Assembly (NCBI RefSeq): GCF_000745235.1
Contig: NZ_JQNL01000001.1
Coordinates: 248,001-312,000 of the forward strand
Reading direction: 5' to 3'
Length of the DNA stretch: 64,000 nt
From: Luteibacter mycovicinus
Lineage (GTDB): Bacteria; Pseudomonadota; Gammaproteobacteria; Xanthomonadales; Rhodanobacteraceae
In this document: positions 25,940-34,059 of the stretch, piece by piece
Layout of the letters: each line of letters starts with the position of its first letter
Position numbering within the stretch: position 1 is the stretch's first letter
The notes under the pieces: generated by a model
Told to the model about the DNA's origin: nothing
Seen by the model: the letters and a program-made list of their open reading frames with translations, nothing else
Database searches by the model: none
Translations under genes and position numbers: made by a program

Positions 25940-27073
25940 ATGACAGGATTCACCACATTGCGGACCAACCGGTGGACCGGGCCGTCGATGGAAACCGACA
26001 CGCCGCCCGTCGTCGTGGCTATCCCGGTACGTAATGAGGCTGAAAATATCGCTGGATGCCTTGACGCGCTCGCCCGTATGGATCGCCGCGGCATCCAGCT
26101 TCTCGCCGTCATCCTCGTTTTCAATGGCTGTTCGGACACCAGCTGGGAAACTGCGTCCGCCTGCTGGGGCAGCACACGCCTGCCCCTCAGACTCATCGAG
26201 GTGGCCCTCGACCCAGCCCTGAATCACGCTGGCGGCGCGCGCGCGGCGGCACTCTCGCTCGCACTGACGGCACTGAGTGAGCGGCGCGGCGGCACCATCC
26301 TGACCACCGACGCGGATAGCCGGGTGCCTCGCGAATGGATGGTCCAGATCCAGGCGATGATCGACGGCGGTGCGGATGCTGTCGCCGGCGAGATCACGGT
26401 CGATGAGACCGCCGCGGTCTGGCCGGAGTCTTTGCGGTCGCGGCATCGGATCGAGGCGGAATACACGAGTCTGCTCGATGAAATCGACGCGCTTTGCGAT
26501 CCTGTCCCCCACAATCCCTGGCCGCGGCATCGACGATGCTCCGGTGCCAATCTTGCCTTTCGCGCCGACGCCCTTCGCGAACTGCGCGCACTACCCGCGC
26601 CGCCGTACGGTGAGGACCGGGCTCTCGTGGACGCCTGCCTTGCCCGGGATCTGTCGGTCCGACATGCCCCCTCGCCGCGGGTCGAAACGTCGTCCCGACT
26701 GACCGGTCGGGCAAGCGGCGGCATGGCGGATACGCTCAGCGACAGGTCGCGACAGCACGACCTCCCTTGCGACGCCATGATCGAGGCCTGCTCGACGCAC
26801 GTCTATCGCGCGACGCAGCGGGCTCGCGCACGACGGACGTTCATGCCAGGCGTACCGGACGCCGCTCTTGCACACTCGCTCGGCCTGCCCGCCCATCAGA
26901 TCTCAGGCGCGCCGTCCCTGCATTTCGGGGACACGTGGCAGTGGCTGGAACGGTGCTCCCCTTCCCTGGCGCGCGTGCCTTTGTCACCCGGCGATCTGCC
27001 CCGTGAGATAACTAAGGCGAAGGCATGGCTCGCGACACGGCTTAGCGTGACCCGGAAGGAGATCCCCGCATGA
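25940..27073 (+). CDS. Family 2 glycosyltransferase
   Basis: A 377-residue GT-A fold transferase. N-terminal VVVAIPVRNEAENIAGCLDAL (about 23-43) is the GT2 opening; TILTTDADSRVPREWM supplies the DXD-type metal motif (about 122), and CSGANLAFRADALRE the acceptor-region signature. No membrane helices are seen. AGGGGA precedes the ATG. It is first in a tightly overlapping operon with an acyl-CoA dehydrogenase (ATGA overlap), a PIG-L deacetylase and a NodS-like methyltransferase. It probably adds a sugar during synthesis of an unknown lipid-linked or acylated glycoside. Confidence 0.87.
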   Translation: MTGFTTLRTNRWTGPSMETDTPPVVVAIPVRNEAENIAGCLDALARMDRRGIQLLAVILVFNGCSDTSWETASACWGSTRLPLRLIEVALDPALNHAGGARAAALSLALTALSERRGGTILTTDADSRVPREWMVQIQAMIDGGADAVAGEITVDETAAVWPESLRSRHRIEAEYTSLLDEIDALCDPVPHNPWPRHRRCSGANLAFRADALRELRALPAPPYGEDRALVDACLARDLSVRHAPSPRVETSSRLTGRASGGMADTLSDRSRQHDLPCDAMIEACSTHVYRATQRARARRTFMPGVPDAALAHSLGLPAHQISGAPSLHFGDTWQWLERCSPSLARVPLSPGDLPREITKAKAWLATRLSVTRKEIPA

Positions 27074-28218
27074 CGGTGCACGCGCTGCACGCCGATGGGC
27101 AGAATGCGCGGGAGAGGCTCCTCGGCGCCCTGAACGCCTGCATGGACGATCTGTCGCTCCTGGCACGGATGGACGATGTCCCGGGGGCCTTTCCAACCGA
27201 GGCCCTCGCCCGACTCAGGGCTATCGGCCTGCTCGGCGCCGTGCTCCCTGTCGACGAGGGCGGCGCCGGCCTGGGCATCGACCGCCAGGCCAGCATGACG
27301 CTCTACCACGTGCTGACACGGCTGGGCGCCGCTCACCTTTCCCTGGCCCGCCTGTTCGAAGGACACGTCAACGCGTTCGCGCTCCTGTGGCACCACGGCT
27401 CCACGGCGCAACGACAGCGGCTGATGCGCTACGTACGCGACGGCGGTCTGACCGGCGTGTGGAATGCACCCGCGCCGGAGGCTCCCTTGCGTCTGCTCGC
27501 GGACGGGGAGCACTTCCGCCTTTCAGGCAGCAAGATCTACGCATCGGGCGCCGGCATCATCCAGCGGCCTCTGCTCACCGCCACGACGGAGGACGGAAAG
27601 CTGTTGATGATCTGGTGCGACGTGGGTCGTGCCGTCGTCGATCTGTCCGGATGGCGTGTCCACGGCATGCGCGCGACCGCGACAGGTACCGTGAAGCTCG
27701 ATGGCGTTGTCGTCGAGCCGGGACAGGTCTTCGGTGCCGATCAGGATTATCATCGGCAGCCTGTTTTTTCAGGGGGCGCGTGGCGCTTCGTCGCCGCGCA
27801 GCTGGGTGCCGCCGGTGCGCTGGCGGACCTCATGAAGCAGAATCTCGTCGATGCGAGACGTGACGCGGACCCGCATCAGAGAGCACGGCTCGCCGAAGCC
27901 GTCATGCGTGTGGAGACGGGGCGTTTGTGGACTCAGGCCGCCGCACGCATGGCCGACGATCCGGCGGCGACGCCTGCCGATGTCGTTTCGTACGTGGGCA
28001 TGGCCCGTCTGGTCGTCGAAGAGGTGGCCACGGACGTCATCCAGCTGGCTCAGCGGTCGATCGGGCTCCGCGCCTTGCACCAGGACCACCCTGTCGAGCG
28101 CATTTGCCGGGACCTCGCGACGTATCTGAAACAGCCGGTGCCCGACGCCATACGCGATGCCGCCGGGGCCAGCGCCGCCGCGTACCAGGGAGCCGCGCTG
28201 GACAGGTGGCCGTCGTGA
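27070..28218 (+). CDS. Acyl-CoA dehydrogenase-family flavoprotein
   Basis: A 382-residue member of the acyl-CoA dehydrogenase superfamily. The N-terminal helical domain contains LRAIGLLGAVLPVDEGGAGLGI. The middle beta-domain has FRLSGSKIYASGAGIIQRPLL. The C-terminal helical domain includes IQLAQRSIGLRALHQDHPVERICRDL, matching the final FAD-binding segment. The usual catalytic Glu position is not obvious, so it may be a divergent oxidase or hydroxylase. Start and stop overlap both neighbours by four bases, showing coupled translation. Confidence 0.85.
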   Translation: MTVHALHADGQNARERLLGALNACMDDLSLLARMDDVPGAFPTEALARLRAIGLLGAVLPVDEGGAGLGIDRQASMTLYHVLTRLGAAHLSLARLFEGHVNAFALLWHHGSTAQRQRLMRYVRDGGLTGVWNAPAPEAPLRLLADGEHFRLSGSKIYASGAGIIQRPLLTATTEDGKLLMIWCDVGRAVVDLSGWRVHGMRATATGTVKLDGVVVEPGQVFGADQDYHRQPVFSGGAWRFVAAQLGAAGALADLMKQNLVDARRDADPHQRARLAEAVMRVETGRLWTQAAARMADDPAATPADVVSYVGMARLVVEEVATDVIQLAQRSIGLRALHQDHPVERICRDLATYLKQPVPDAIRDAAGASAAAYQGAALDRWPS

Positions 28219-28952
28219 CGGACGGTGACGGCGAATACATCGCATCGCTCAGGCGGCTGCCTCTCACGTCGCCGGAGCACCTGCTCGCCGGGCGCGCGCT
28301 GGTCGTCATCGCGCCCCATCCGGACGATGAGAGTCTGGGCATGGGCGGGCTGCTCGCTTCGGCGCAGTCCATGGGCACCCCGGTTACCGTCGTGTTCCTG
28401 ACCGATGGTGAGGGCTCACACGTCGGCTCGCCTTCCTTTCCACCGGAGACGCTGGCGCGATGGCGGCGAGCGGAAGCGACCGATGCGCTCTTCGCGCTCG
28501 GCATCCCTCCGACTAGTGCGCGATTTCTTGCCCTTGGGGACGCGCGCCTCGATGCGCTGTCTGCGACGACGCGCGAGGCGGCGATGAACGCGCTGCGGGC
28601 CTGTGTGCCGTCACCCGCCCTGGTGTGCGTCACCGCACGGACGGACCCGCACGGCGACCACCGCGCCGCAAGCTCGATCGTGAACGACATCGACTGGCCG
28701 GAAGGTGTCGCCGTCATGGAATATCCGGTCTGGACATGGCTGGCGGACGAGACCGGCCTGCCGACACAAGCGGCGACCGGATACCGTGTCGACATAACGA
28801 CAGCACTCGTCGCGAAGCGACGGGCGATCGCGGCCCACCGCTCACAGCACGGCGGCGTCATCACAGATGCCGAACACGCTTTCGAGCTCGAAGCGAGCTT
28901 CCTCGCCATGTTCGATCACCCGACGGAGACACTGGTATGGCCGACGAGGTGA
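28215..28952 (+). CDS. PIG-L/LmbE-family de-N-acetylase
   Basis: About 245 residues. The zinc motif VIAPHPDDESLGMGG lies near residue 28, and the third ligand in DPHGDHRAAS (about 145). PIG-L enzymes remove N-acetyl groups from N-acetylglucosaminyl conjugates. The GTG at 28215 overlaps the dehydrogenase stop (GTGA) with AGGTGG upstream, so I prefer it to the GTG at 28206. In this operon it would expose an amine that the next gene product, a NodS-like methyltransferase, could methylate. Confidence 0.88.
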   Translation: MTDGDGEYIASLRRLPLTSPEHLLAGRALVVIAPHPDDESLGMGGLLASAQSMGTPVTVVFLTDGEGSHVGSPSFPPETLARWRRAEATDALFALGIPPTSARFLALGDARLDALSATTREAAMNALRACVPSPALVCVTARTDPHGDHRAASSIVNDIDWPEGVAVMEYPVWTWLADETGLPTQAATGYRVDITTALVAKRRAIAAHRSQHGGVITDAEHAFELEASFLAMFDHPTETLVWPTR

Positions 28953-29521
28953 CATTCGACGCCGACTACTTCAACACGCTGTACCGGCAGGACATCGACC
29001 CGTGGCACTTCAGAACGAGCGAGTACGAACGCCGGAAGTACGCCGAGACCCTCGCCGCGTTACCGCGCGACCGGTATGAGCACATCATCGAACTGGGTTC
29101 GTCCATCGGCGAACTGAGCGCTCTTCTTGGAGCGCGCGCCGAGCGTCTCACCGGTGTAGATACATCGGATGTCGCCATAACCGCCGCACGGAAACGGTGC
29201 GCAGGTCTGCCGCACATCGCGTTCGAGCAGGCGCAGCTTCCGCAGGGGGAATGGGCGACGCAAGCCGACGCGGATGCGCTGGTCATCTCGGAAGTGCTGT
29301 ACTACCTCAGCAGCGAAGAACTCGCCGTCATGACGCAGCGCATGTCGCGGCTGGCGACCACGGCGGACATCGTACTGGTTCACTGGACCGGAGATACCAA
29401 CTACCCGATGACGGGAGACGACGCGTCGGAGCAGTTCATACGCGCCTTCCCGCAGCGTCGATGGCTGACCTCACGTCGAACAGGTTACAGGATGGACGTC
29501 ACCTGCGCTGTCGCGGCGTAG
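28937..29521 (+). CDS. NodS-like SAM-dependent methyltransferase
   Basis: A 194-residue methyltransferase of the NodS group (nodulation N-methyltransferase). Characteristic opening DADYFNTLYRQDIDPWHFRTSEYERRKY, SAM motif IIELGSSIGELSALL (about 49-63), DTSDVAI, and ISEVLYYLSSEELAVM. NodS methylates the free amine of de-N-acetylated chitooligosaccharides in rhizobia. Here the gene overlaps the PIG-L deacetylase gene by 16 bases, giving the same chemical order: deacetylate, then N-methylate. The true acceptor is unknown. Confidence 0.87.
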   Translation: MADEVTFDADYFNTLYRQDIDPWHFRTSEYERRKYAETLAALPRDRYEHIIELGSSIGELSALLGARAERLTGVDTSDVAITAARKRCAGLPHIAFEQAQLPQGEWATQADADALVISEVLYYLSSEELAVMTQRMSRLATTADIVLVHWTGDTNYPMTGDDASEQFIRAFPQRRWLTSRRTGYRMDVTCAVAA

Positions 29522-29526
29522 GTACG

Positions 29527-29853
29527 TTACTTTTTCTTGTCCGCCGCCCGCACAGCGTCCGAGCTCACGTTCGTACCCTGGCCCTTTAGCGGCTCGGGCA
29601 CCGGTGTGCCAAAAGCGTCCCGGCGACGCGGATCGCCTGAGCCTTTTTTTGTATTTACCGGATCGGTCAGTTCCTGCGCCGCCTCAGCCCGCTTCGTCTT
29701 CGGTGTTTCGACGACCTTCTGAGGATGACCTGCCACCGTCTGCGTCTTGACCTGAGCGGATTCGTCGGCCTTTGTCTGGGCAAGCGCCCCCAGCGGCAGC
29801 AAGAGCAAGCCGGCGACGACGAAATTCAGCGCCTTTTGATTTCGATAAGCCAT
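29527..29853 (-). CDS. Small exported hydrophilic protein
   Basis: A 108-residue protein with a signal peptide (ending LGALA-Q). The mature chain is lysine- and proline-rich, likely disordered, with phrases KADESAQVKTQTVAGHP and DPRRRDAFGTPVPEPLKGQG, ending DKKK. Unknown family. It converges on the methyltransferase gene. The 240 bases between its start and the next gene hold no other supported feature. Confidence 0.65.
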   Translation of the reverse strand: MAYRNQKALNFVVAGLLLLPLGALAQTKADESAQVKTQTVAGHPQKVVETPKTKRAEAAQELTDPVNTKKGSGDPRRRDAFGTPVPEPLKGQGTNVSSDAVRAADKKK

Positions 29854-30095
29854 CGTTACACCCTCTCAGCCATGGGATTCATCGCCACGCACCTGCCGCG
29901 GAGACAATGATTTCCTGACCGTGCAACGCCGGGTGTAACAGCGACCGTAACGCGGCGTGAAGGAGTGCTTCGCGTGCGGCTGGCCGAGCGTCGGCCATGG
30001 GCATTTGTCGATGTGGCGGCTGCGAAACCGCTTGCGACCAACACCTCCCCTTCAACACGGCAGGAAGAGGATCGGGCTTTGACGGGAGAAACAGC

Positions 30096-31259
30096 ATGAA
30101 GGCTCTTACCTACCACGGCTCCAAGGACGTACGCGTCGAAACGATGCCCGACCCGACGATCCTGGCCGCCGACGATGTCGTTCTCCGAGTCACAGCCACC
30201 GCCATCTGCGGCTCGGACCTGCACCTCTACCACGGCAAGATCCCTGAAACGAAGCACGGCGATATCTTCGGGCACGAATTCATGGGAGTCGTCGAAGAAG
30301 TCGGCGCCGATGTCACCAACGTCGCTGTCGGCGACCGCGTGGTCATCCCCTTCGTCATCGCCTGCGGAAAGTGTTTCTTCTGCGAGAACGACCTGTTCGC
30401 CGCCTGCGAGACGACGAACCCCGATCAGGGTGCGTCCCTCAGAAAGAGAGCGAAGATGACACCGCCCGCTGCCCTCTTCGGCTATTCGCACCTCTACGGC
30501 GGCGTACCCGGTGGTCAGGCGGAATTCGTTCGTGTCCCGAAAGCCAACGTCGGGCCTTTCAAGATCCCCGGCAGCCTGTCGGATGAGCGTGTGCTCTTTC
30601 TCTCCGACATCCTTCCCACCGGCTATCAGGCCGTACTCAACGCAAAGATCGAGCGCGGTTCGACCGTGGCCATTTTTGGCGCGGGCCCGGTAGGCCTGAT
30701 GGCCGCCGCCTGCGCGCGCATGCTGGGCGCGGAGCGCATCTTTATGGTCGACTCCGAAAAGTACCGGCTGGATTTCGCCGTCTCGGCGTTCGACGTGATC
30801 CCCGTCGATTTCGGTGCACTCGATCCGTCCGAGTTCATCCTCGAGCAGACGGCGGGGCATGGTGTCGACGCATCTATCGATGCCGTCGGTTTCGAAGCGA
30901 AAGGCAGCACGACGGAGACGGTGCTGAGCACACTGAAGATCGAAACGAGTTCGGGCGAGGTGCTCCGCCAGTGCATCACCGCTACGCGGCGTGGCGGCGT
31001 GGTAAGCATTCCGGGTGTCTATGCCGGATTCATCCATGCCTTCCTGATCGGCGACGCCTTCGACAAGGGACTCACGCTTGCAATGGGTCAGACGCACGTC
31101 CAGAAGTACCTGCCGGAACTGCTCGAATTCATCGAAGACGGCAAGCTTCAGCCCGACATCATTATTTCCCACCGCATGAAGCTGGCCGACGCGGCCCGCG
31201 GCTACGAAATCTTCGACAAGAAGGAGGAAGATTGTCGGAAGGTCGTGCTTACTCCATGA
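30096..31259 (+). CDS. Zinc-dependent alcohol/formaldehyde dehydrogenase (MDR, FdhA-like)
   Basis: A 387-residue zinc MDR enzyme. The catalytic zinc ligands lie in [12 protein letters not shown] and [12 protein letters not shown]. The structural zinc lobe has [17 protein letters not shown] (four Cys). The nucleotide-binding motif is [19 protein letters not shown]. An insertion of the glutathione-independent formaldehyde dehydrogenase type is present ([23 protein letters not shown]). GGGAGAA precedes the ATG at 30096. Related xanthomonad genes are annotated glutathione-dependent aldehyde dehydrogenases, but the cofactor is not evident here. Confidence 0.88.
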   Translation: MKALTYHGSKDVRVETMPDPTILAADDVVLRVTATAICGSDLHLYHGKIPETKHGDIFGHEFMGVVEEVGADVTNVAVGDRVVIPFVIACGKCFFCENDLFAACETTNPDQGASLRKRAKMTPPAALFGYSHLYGGVPGGQAEFVRVPKANVGPFKIPGSLSDERVLFLSDILPTGYQAVLNAKIERGSTVAIFGAGPVGLMAAACARMLGAERIFMVDSEKYRLDFAVSAFDVIPVDFGALDPSEFILEQTAGHGVDASIDAVGFEAKGSTTETVLSTLKIETSSGEVLRQCITATRRGGVVSIPGVYAGFIHAFLIGDAFDKGLTLAMGQTHVQKYLPELLEFIEDGKLQPDIIISHRMKLADAARGYEIFDKKEEDCRKVVLTP

Positions 31260-31302
31260 TGCCTTGCCCACGATGACCGGCTGAAATAACGGAACGAACA
31301 CG

Positions 31303-31566
31303 ATGGAAGCTCGCGACCTCGGTGACACGATCACCTTTTATTTGCCCCAGGGAAACGCTGGCGCCGAGGCCTTTGCGGTTTTCCAGGACCGCCAGCATCT
31401 CGGCGGGTTTCCCACTCGCGAGGAATCGCTTCAGTTCGCGATTGCCAGGGCGCGTGTGATCCGCGAAACCCGCGCCGTCCCGATCCGGCTACGGATCGAA
31501 GACGATGCGGGTGTCTGGCTCACCAGGGATGCGCTGGCCGAGCCGGTCGCGGCGGGCAGCGAGTAA
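31303..31566 (+). CDS. Small hypothetical protein
   Basis: An 87-residue protein with a compact alpha/beta pattern: ITFYLPQGNAGAEAFAVFQDRQHLGGFPTREESLQFAIARARV, then IRLRIEDDAGVWL. The layout of strand, basic turn and helix with regularly spaced Ala and Arg is reminiscent of DUF2188-like small proteins, but I cannot assign it firmly. It follows the dehydrogenase by 43 bases on the same strand and could be co-transcribed. Confidence 0.55.
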   Translation: MEARDLGDTITFYLPQGNAGAEAFAVFQDRQHLGGFPTREESLQFAIARARVIRETRAVPIRLRIEDDAGVWLTRDALAEPVAAGSE

Positions 31567-31593
31567 GCCGATCGTCACGGCGCACGTGGCGCC

Positions 31594-32349
31594 TCATGCG
31601 CGCGCGGTATACCCGCGCTCAGCCATGACCCGTGCGACGGCTGCTTTCGCATCGTCAAGAACTCGCTCGAGCGGCTGGTTGGCGTCGATGTCGATCACCG
31701 TCGCACCACTGAATGCGAGCTGCGGTGTCACGGCGATCTTCCGCGCCAACGCTTCGCGCCGATGGTCCGGCTTCCGTGCGCACGCGATGTCCAGGTCGAC
31801 ATTCAGCCGGAGAACGATATCGGGTCGGTGGCTGGCCATCCATTCGAACATGGCGTACTCGCGCCGAGCCAGACCGAGCACGAAACGCGAGCCCCCTTCG
31901 ACGGCGGGAAATCCCGGGCCGTCGTACGCGCCGGGAATTTCCAGCTGCGGGAAGCGATCGGTGACCACGATCAGCCCGCGGCGCCTGAGGGCGAGCATGC
32001 GCCGGAAGCGGCGCCGGCGGCGCAGCGTGAAGGCGCTGATGACCAGAGCGGGCAGCAGGCTGGGCTGCTTCGCCTCCTTCATCCGGTTGTTCACGTCATC
32101 GGACTTGCGCCGGATCACCCGACCGAGCGCGCCTCCCACCAGGGGCCACTGCGCTACCGCGCGGCCGACGTTGCCGGCCTGCTTGCCGAGGTGAACGCTG
32201 GCCGCGGGACCGTAACGTCCTATCCAGGCGAGGATATGTTCGCTGACCGTCGACTTGCCGGAACCGTCGCAGCCGATGACCGCGATCAGTGGCGCCATGG
32301 CGCCGTCCTTTGCCCCGGATACCGCTACCGGACTGAAAAAATGGTTCAT
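31594..32349 (-). CDS. Thymidylate-kinase-like P-loop protein, paralogue A
   Basis: A 251-residue P-loop kinase-fold protein. Walker A is [13 protein letters not shown] (residues 26-34 centre) and the LID/DR motif is [19 protein letters not shown] (about 130). The nucleotide-kinase-like ending carries the conserved [11 protein letters not shown]. It is clearly paralogous to the next two genes (shared [12 protein letters not shown]-[FY]-PQ-EI, ARKPDH). It lacks the typical thymidine-binding residues of Tmk, so the acceptor is probably not dTMP. It is divergent from paralogue B. Context beside sphingolipid-type genes suggests a lipid or sugar kinase. Confidence 0.8.
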   Translation of the reverse strand: MNHFFSPVAVSGAKDGAMAPLIAVIGCDGSGKSTVSEHILAWIGRYGPAASVHLGKQAGNVGRAVAQWPLVGGALGRVIRRKSDDVNNRMKEAKQPSLLPALVISAFTLRRRRRFRRMLALRRRGLIVVTDRFPQLEIPGAYDGPGFPAVEGGSRFVLGLARREYAMFEWMASHRPDIVLRLNVDLDIACARKPDHRREALARKIAVTPQLAFSGATVIDIDANQPLERVLDDAKAAVARVMAERGYTARA

Positions 32350-32395
32350 TAAATCTCGCTGATGCGCGCGGTCAGACGACCGTAGACGCAAGAAT

Positions 32396-33169
32396 ATGCC
32401 ATGTAATAAAATTGTATTCATCCTGCGCTACCGGCTATCTGGTGTGCCTCTCCTCTCTGATTCCGATGACTTCCACCCGACGGTGGGGGTGATCGCGCTT
32501 ACCGGTTGCGATGGCTCCGGCAAGTCCACCCTGGCGGCGAAACTCGTCGCCCACCTGCGCGAACAACGCCCCACGGAGGCCCTGTACCTCGGTCAGTCGT
32601 CCGGCCGGATCGCCGAGTGGATCCGCACGCTGCCCCTGATCGGGCCACGCTTCAACGCGTATCTGCTGCGCAAATCCGACCAGGTGCACGACAAACCGTC
32701 GATGCCGCCCGGCAACGTCGCGGCATTGGTGATCTACATGCTGTCGCGTTGGCGCGCGCACAAGTTCCGCCGCATGCTCGCCATGTGCCGGCGCGGCGTC
32801 CTGGTGGTCACGGATCGTTACCCGCAGGCGGAAATTCCCGGCTTCTACTGCGACGGCCCGCAGCTGGCGAAGACCGAAGGAGGCAACTGGTGGATCCGCC
32901 GTCTCCGTGCGAGCGAGCAACGCCTCTACCAATGGATGGCGTCGAGCGTGCCAGCGCTCGTCATCCGTCTCAACGTCGATGCCGAGACGGCGCATGCGCG
33001 CAAACCCGACCACAAGATGGCATCGCTTCGCCAGAAGGTCGCTACCTTGCCGACGCTCCGGTTCAACGGGGCGCGGATCCTCGACCTCGATGGCCGTGAC
33101 GATCAGGGTGCCATTCTCGACCGTTCGTTGCGCGCCGTGAGCACGGCGCTACCGTTGCTGTCGACATGA
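32396..33169 (+). CDS. Thymidylate-kinase-like P-loop protein, paralogue B
   Basis: A 257-residue paralogue with Walker [19 protein letters not shown] motif [19 protein letters not shown] and [11 protein letters not shown] near the C-terminus. The region between contains a conserved [10 protein letters not shown] segment also found in paralogue C (RLPLIGPRL). Start choice is uncertain: ATG at 32396 has a weak ribosome site and gives a 30-residue leader; GTG at 32444 is an alternative. Its stop overlaps the start of paralogue C (ATGA), so the two are translationally coupled. Confidence 0.8.
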   Translation: MPCNKIVFILRYRLSGVPLLSDSDDFHPTVGVIALTGCDGSGKSTLAAKLVAHLREQRPTEALYLGQSSGRIAEWIRTLPLIGPRFNAYLLRKSDQVHDKPSMPPGNVAALVIYMLSRWRAHKFRRMLAMCRRGVLVVTDRYPQAEIPGFYCDGPQLAKTEGGNWWIRRLRASEQRLYQWMASSVPALVIRLNVDAETAHARKPDHKMASLRQKVATLPTLRFNGARILDLDGRDDQGAILDRSLRAVSTALPLLST

Positions 33170-33882
33170 CGACGACTGAAACCCTCCGGCCGCCGATCGC
33201 GCGGCTCATCGCCGTCGTGGGATGCGACGGGACCGGCAAATCGACGCTGACCCACGATATCGTCAGGACGCTGAAGCAGACGCGCAGCGTGCAGCGCCGG
33301 TACCTCGGGCTGATATCCGGCGAAACCGGCGACAAGATCAAGCGCCTGCCGCTGATCGGCCCCCGACTGGAAAGGCGTCTGGCGGCCAAAGCCGCCAGCG
33401 CTCAGGACATGCGTAACAAGGTGCCCGGCGTGCTCGGGTCGCTCGTCATGTACGGGTTATCCGTCTGGCGTGCCGCTCACCTGCGCCGGGTATGCCGGCT
33501 CGCGGAGCGCGGCACACTGATCATCACGGACCGCTATCCCCAGGCTGAGATTGCGGGCTTTCGTTATGACGGTCCCGGCCTGGGCCTCGCGCGCAGCGAA
33601 CACTGGCTCGTGCGCAAGCTTGCCGTGCGCGAGCAGCGCTTGTACGAACGCATGGCGACGTATCGCCCTTCGCTCGTCATCAAGCTCGATATCGACTTCG
33701 CCACGGCACATGCGCGCAAACCGGACCACGGCCCGGAAGAGCTGAACGACAAGATCGCCGTGATGTCACGGCTGCGCTTCAACGGCGCCCGCCTCTTCGA
33801 TCTGGACACCCGTGCCCCATACGCCGAGGTGTTCGCGGCGGCCATGGCGGCCATCGACGGCCTGCCGGCTCATGGCGCCTGA
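33166..33882 (+). CDS. Thymidylate-kinase-like P-loop protein, paralogue C
   Basis: A 238-residue paralogue with Walker A VVGCDGTGKSTLTHDI (Ser of the others replaced by Thr), the segment KRLPLIGPRLERRL, DR motif [19 protein letters not shown] and ARKPDHGPEEL. It is coupled to paralogue B by a four-base overlap. Downstream lies a short GC hairpin (33885-33901) and then the regulatory region of the acyl-AMP ligase operon. Tandem B-C plus divergent A suggests repeated duplication with divergence of substrate. Confidence 0.8.
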   Translation: MTTTETLRPPIARLIAVVGCDGTGKSTLTHDIVRTLKQTRSVQRRYLGLISGETGDKIKRLPLIGPRLERRLAAKAASAQDMRNKVPGVLGSLVMYGLSVWRAAHLRRVCRLAERGTLIITDRYPQAEIAGFRYDGPGLGLARSEHWLVRKLAVREQRLYERMATYRPSLVIKLDIDFATAHARKPDHGPEELNDKIAVMSRLRFNGARLFDLDTRAPYAEVFAAAMAAIDGLPAHGA

Positions 33883-33884
33883 GC

Positions 33885-33901
33885 GCCGCCTGATGGGCGG
33901 C
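33885..33901 (+). terminator. Short GC hairpin after kinase paralogue C
   Basis: Perfect six-base stem GCCGCC / GGCGGC with a five-base loop just after the stop codon. No U-tract follows, so termination is only possible, not assured. The kinase genes may read through into the sphingolipid operon. Confidence 0.3.
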
Positions 33902-33955
33902 CTAGCGCAATCTTACGCCGGCTTGAGGTTTTTCTTAACAAATCCTGGGATTATG

Positions 33956-34013
33956 GTACCCTTGGGTACAGTAAAAGCACGGCAATAACCCAGTAACAGA
34001 CCAGTAACACTGG
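33956..34013 (+). promoter_or_regulatory. Palindrome and phased repeats before the acyl-AMP ligase operon
   Basis: An AT-richer stretch upstream of the operon holds a perfect palindrome GTACCC-TT-GGGTAC (33956-33969). Two direct copies of CCAGTAACA follow at 33990-33998 and 34001-34009, one helical turn (11 bases) apart. The second copy is part of the inverted repeat CCAGT-AAC-ACTGG. These look like regulator-binding sites. No regulator is identified, and I cannot place -35/-10 boxes with confidence. Confidence 0.5.
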
Positions 34014-34059
34014 GGGTTGGCCCCGGTGGCATGGGACTTGTTGAGACGCGACTAAGACT

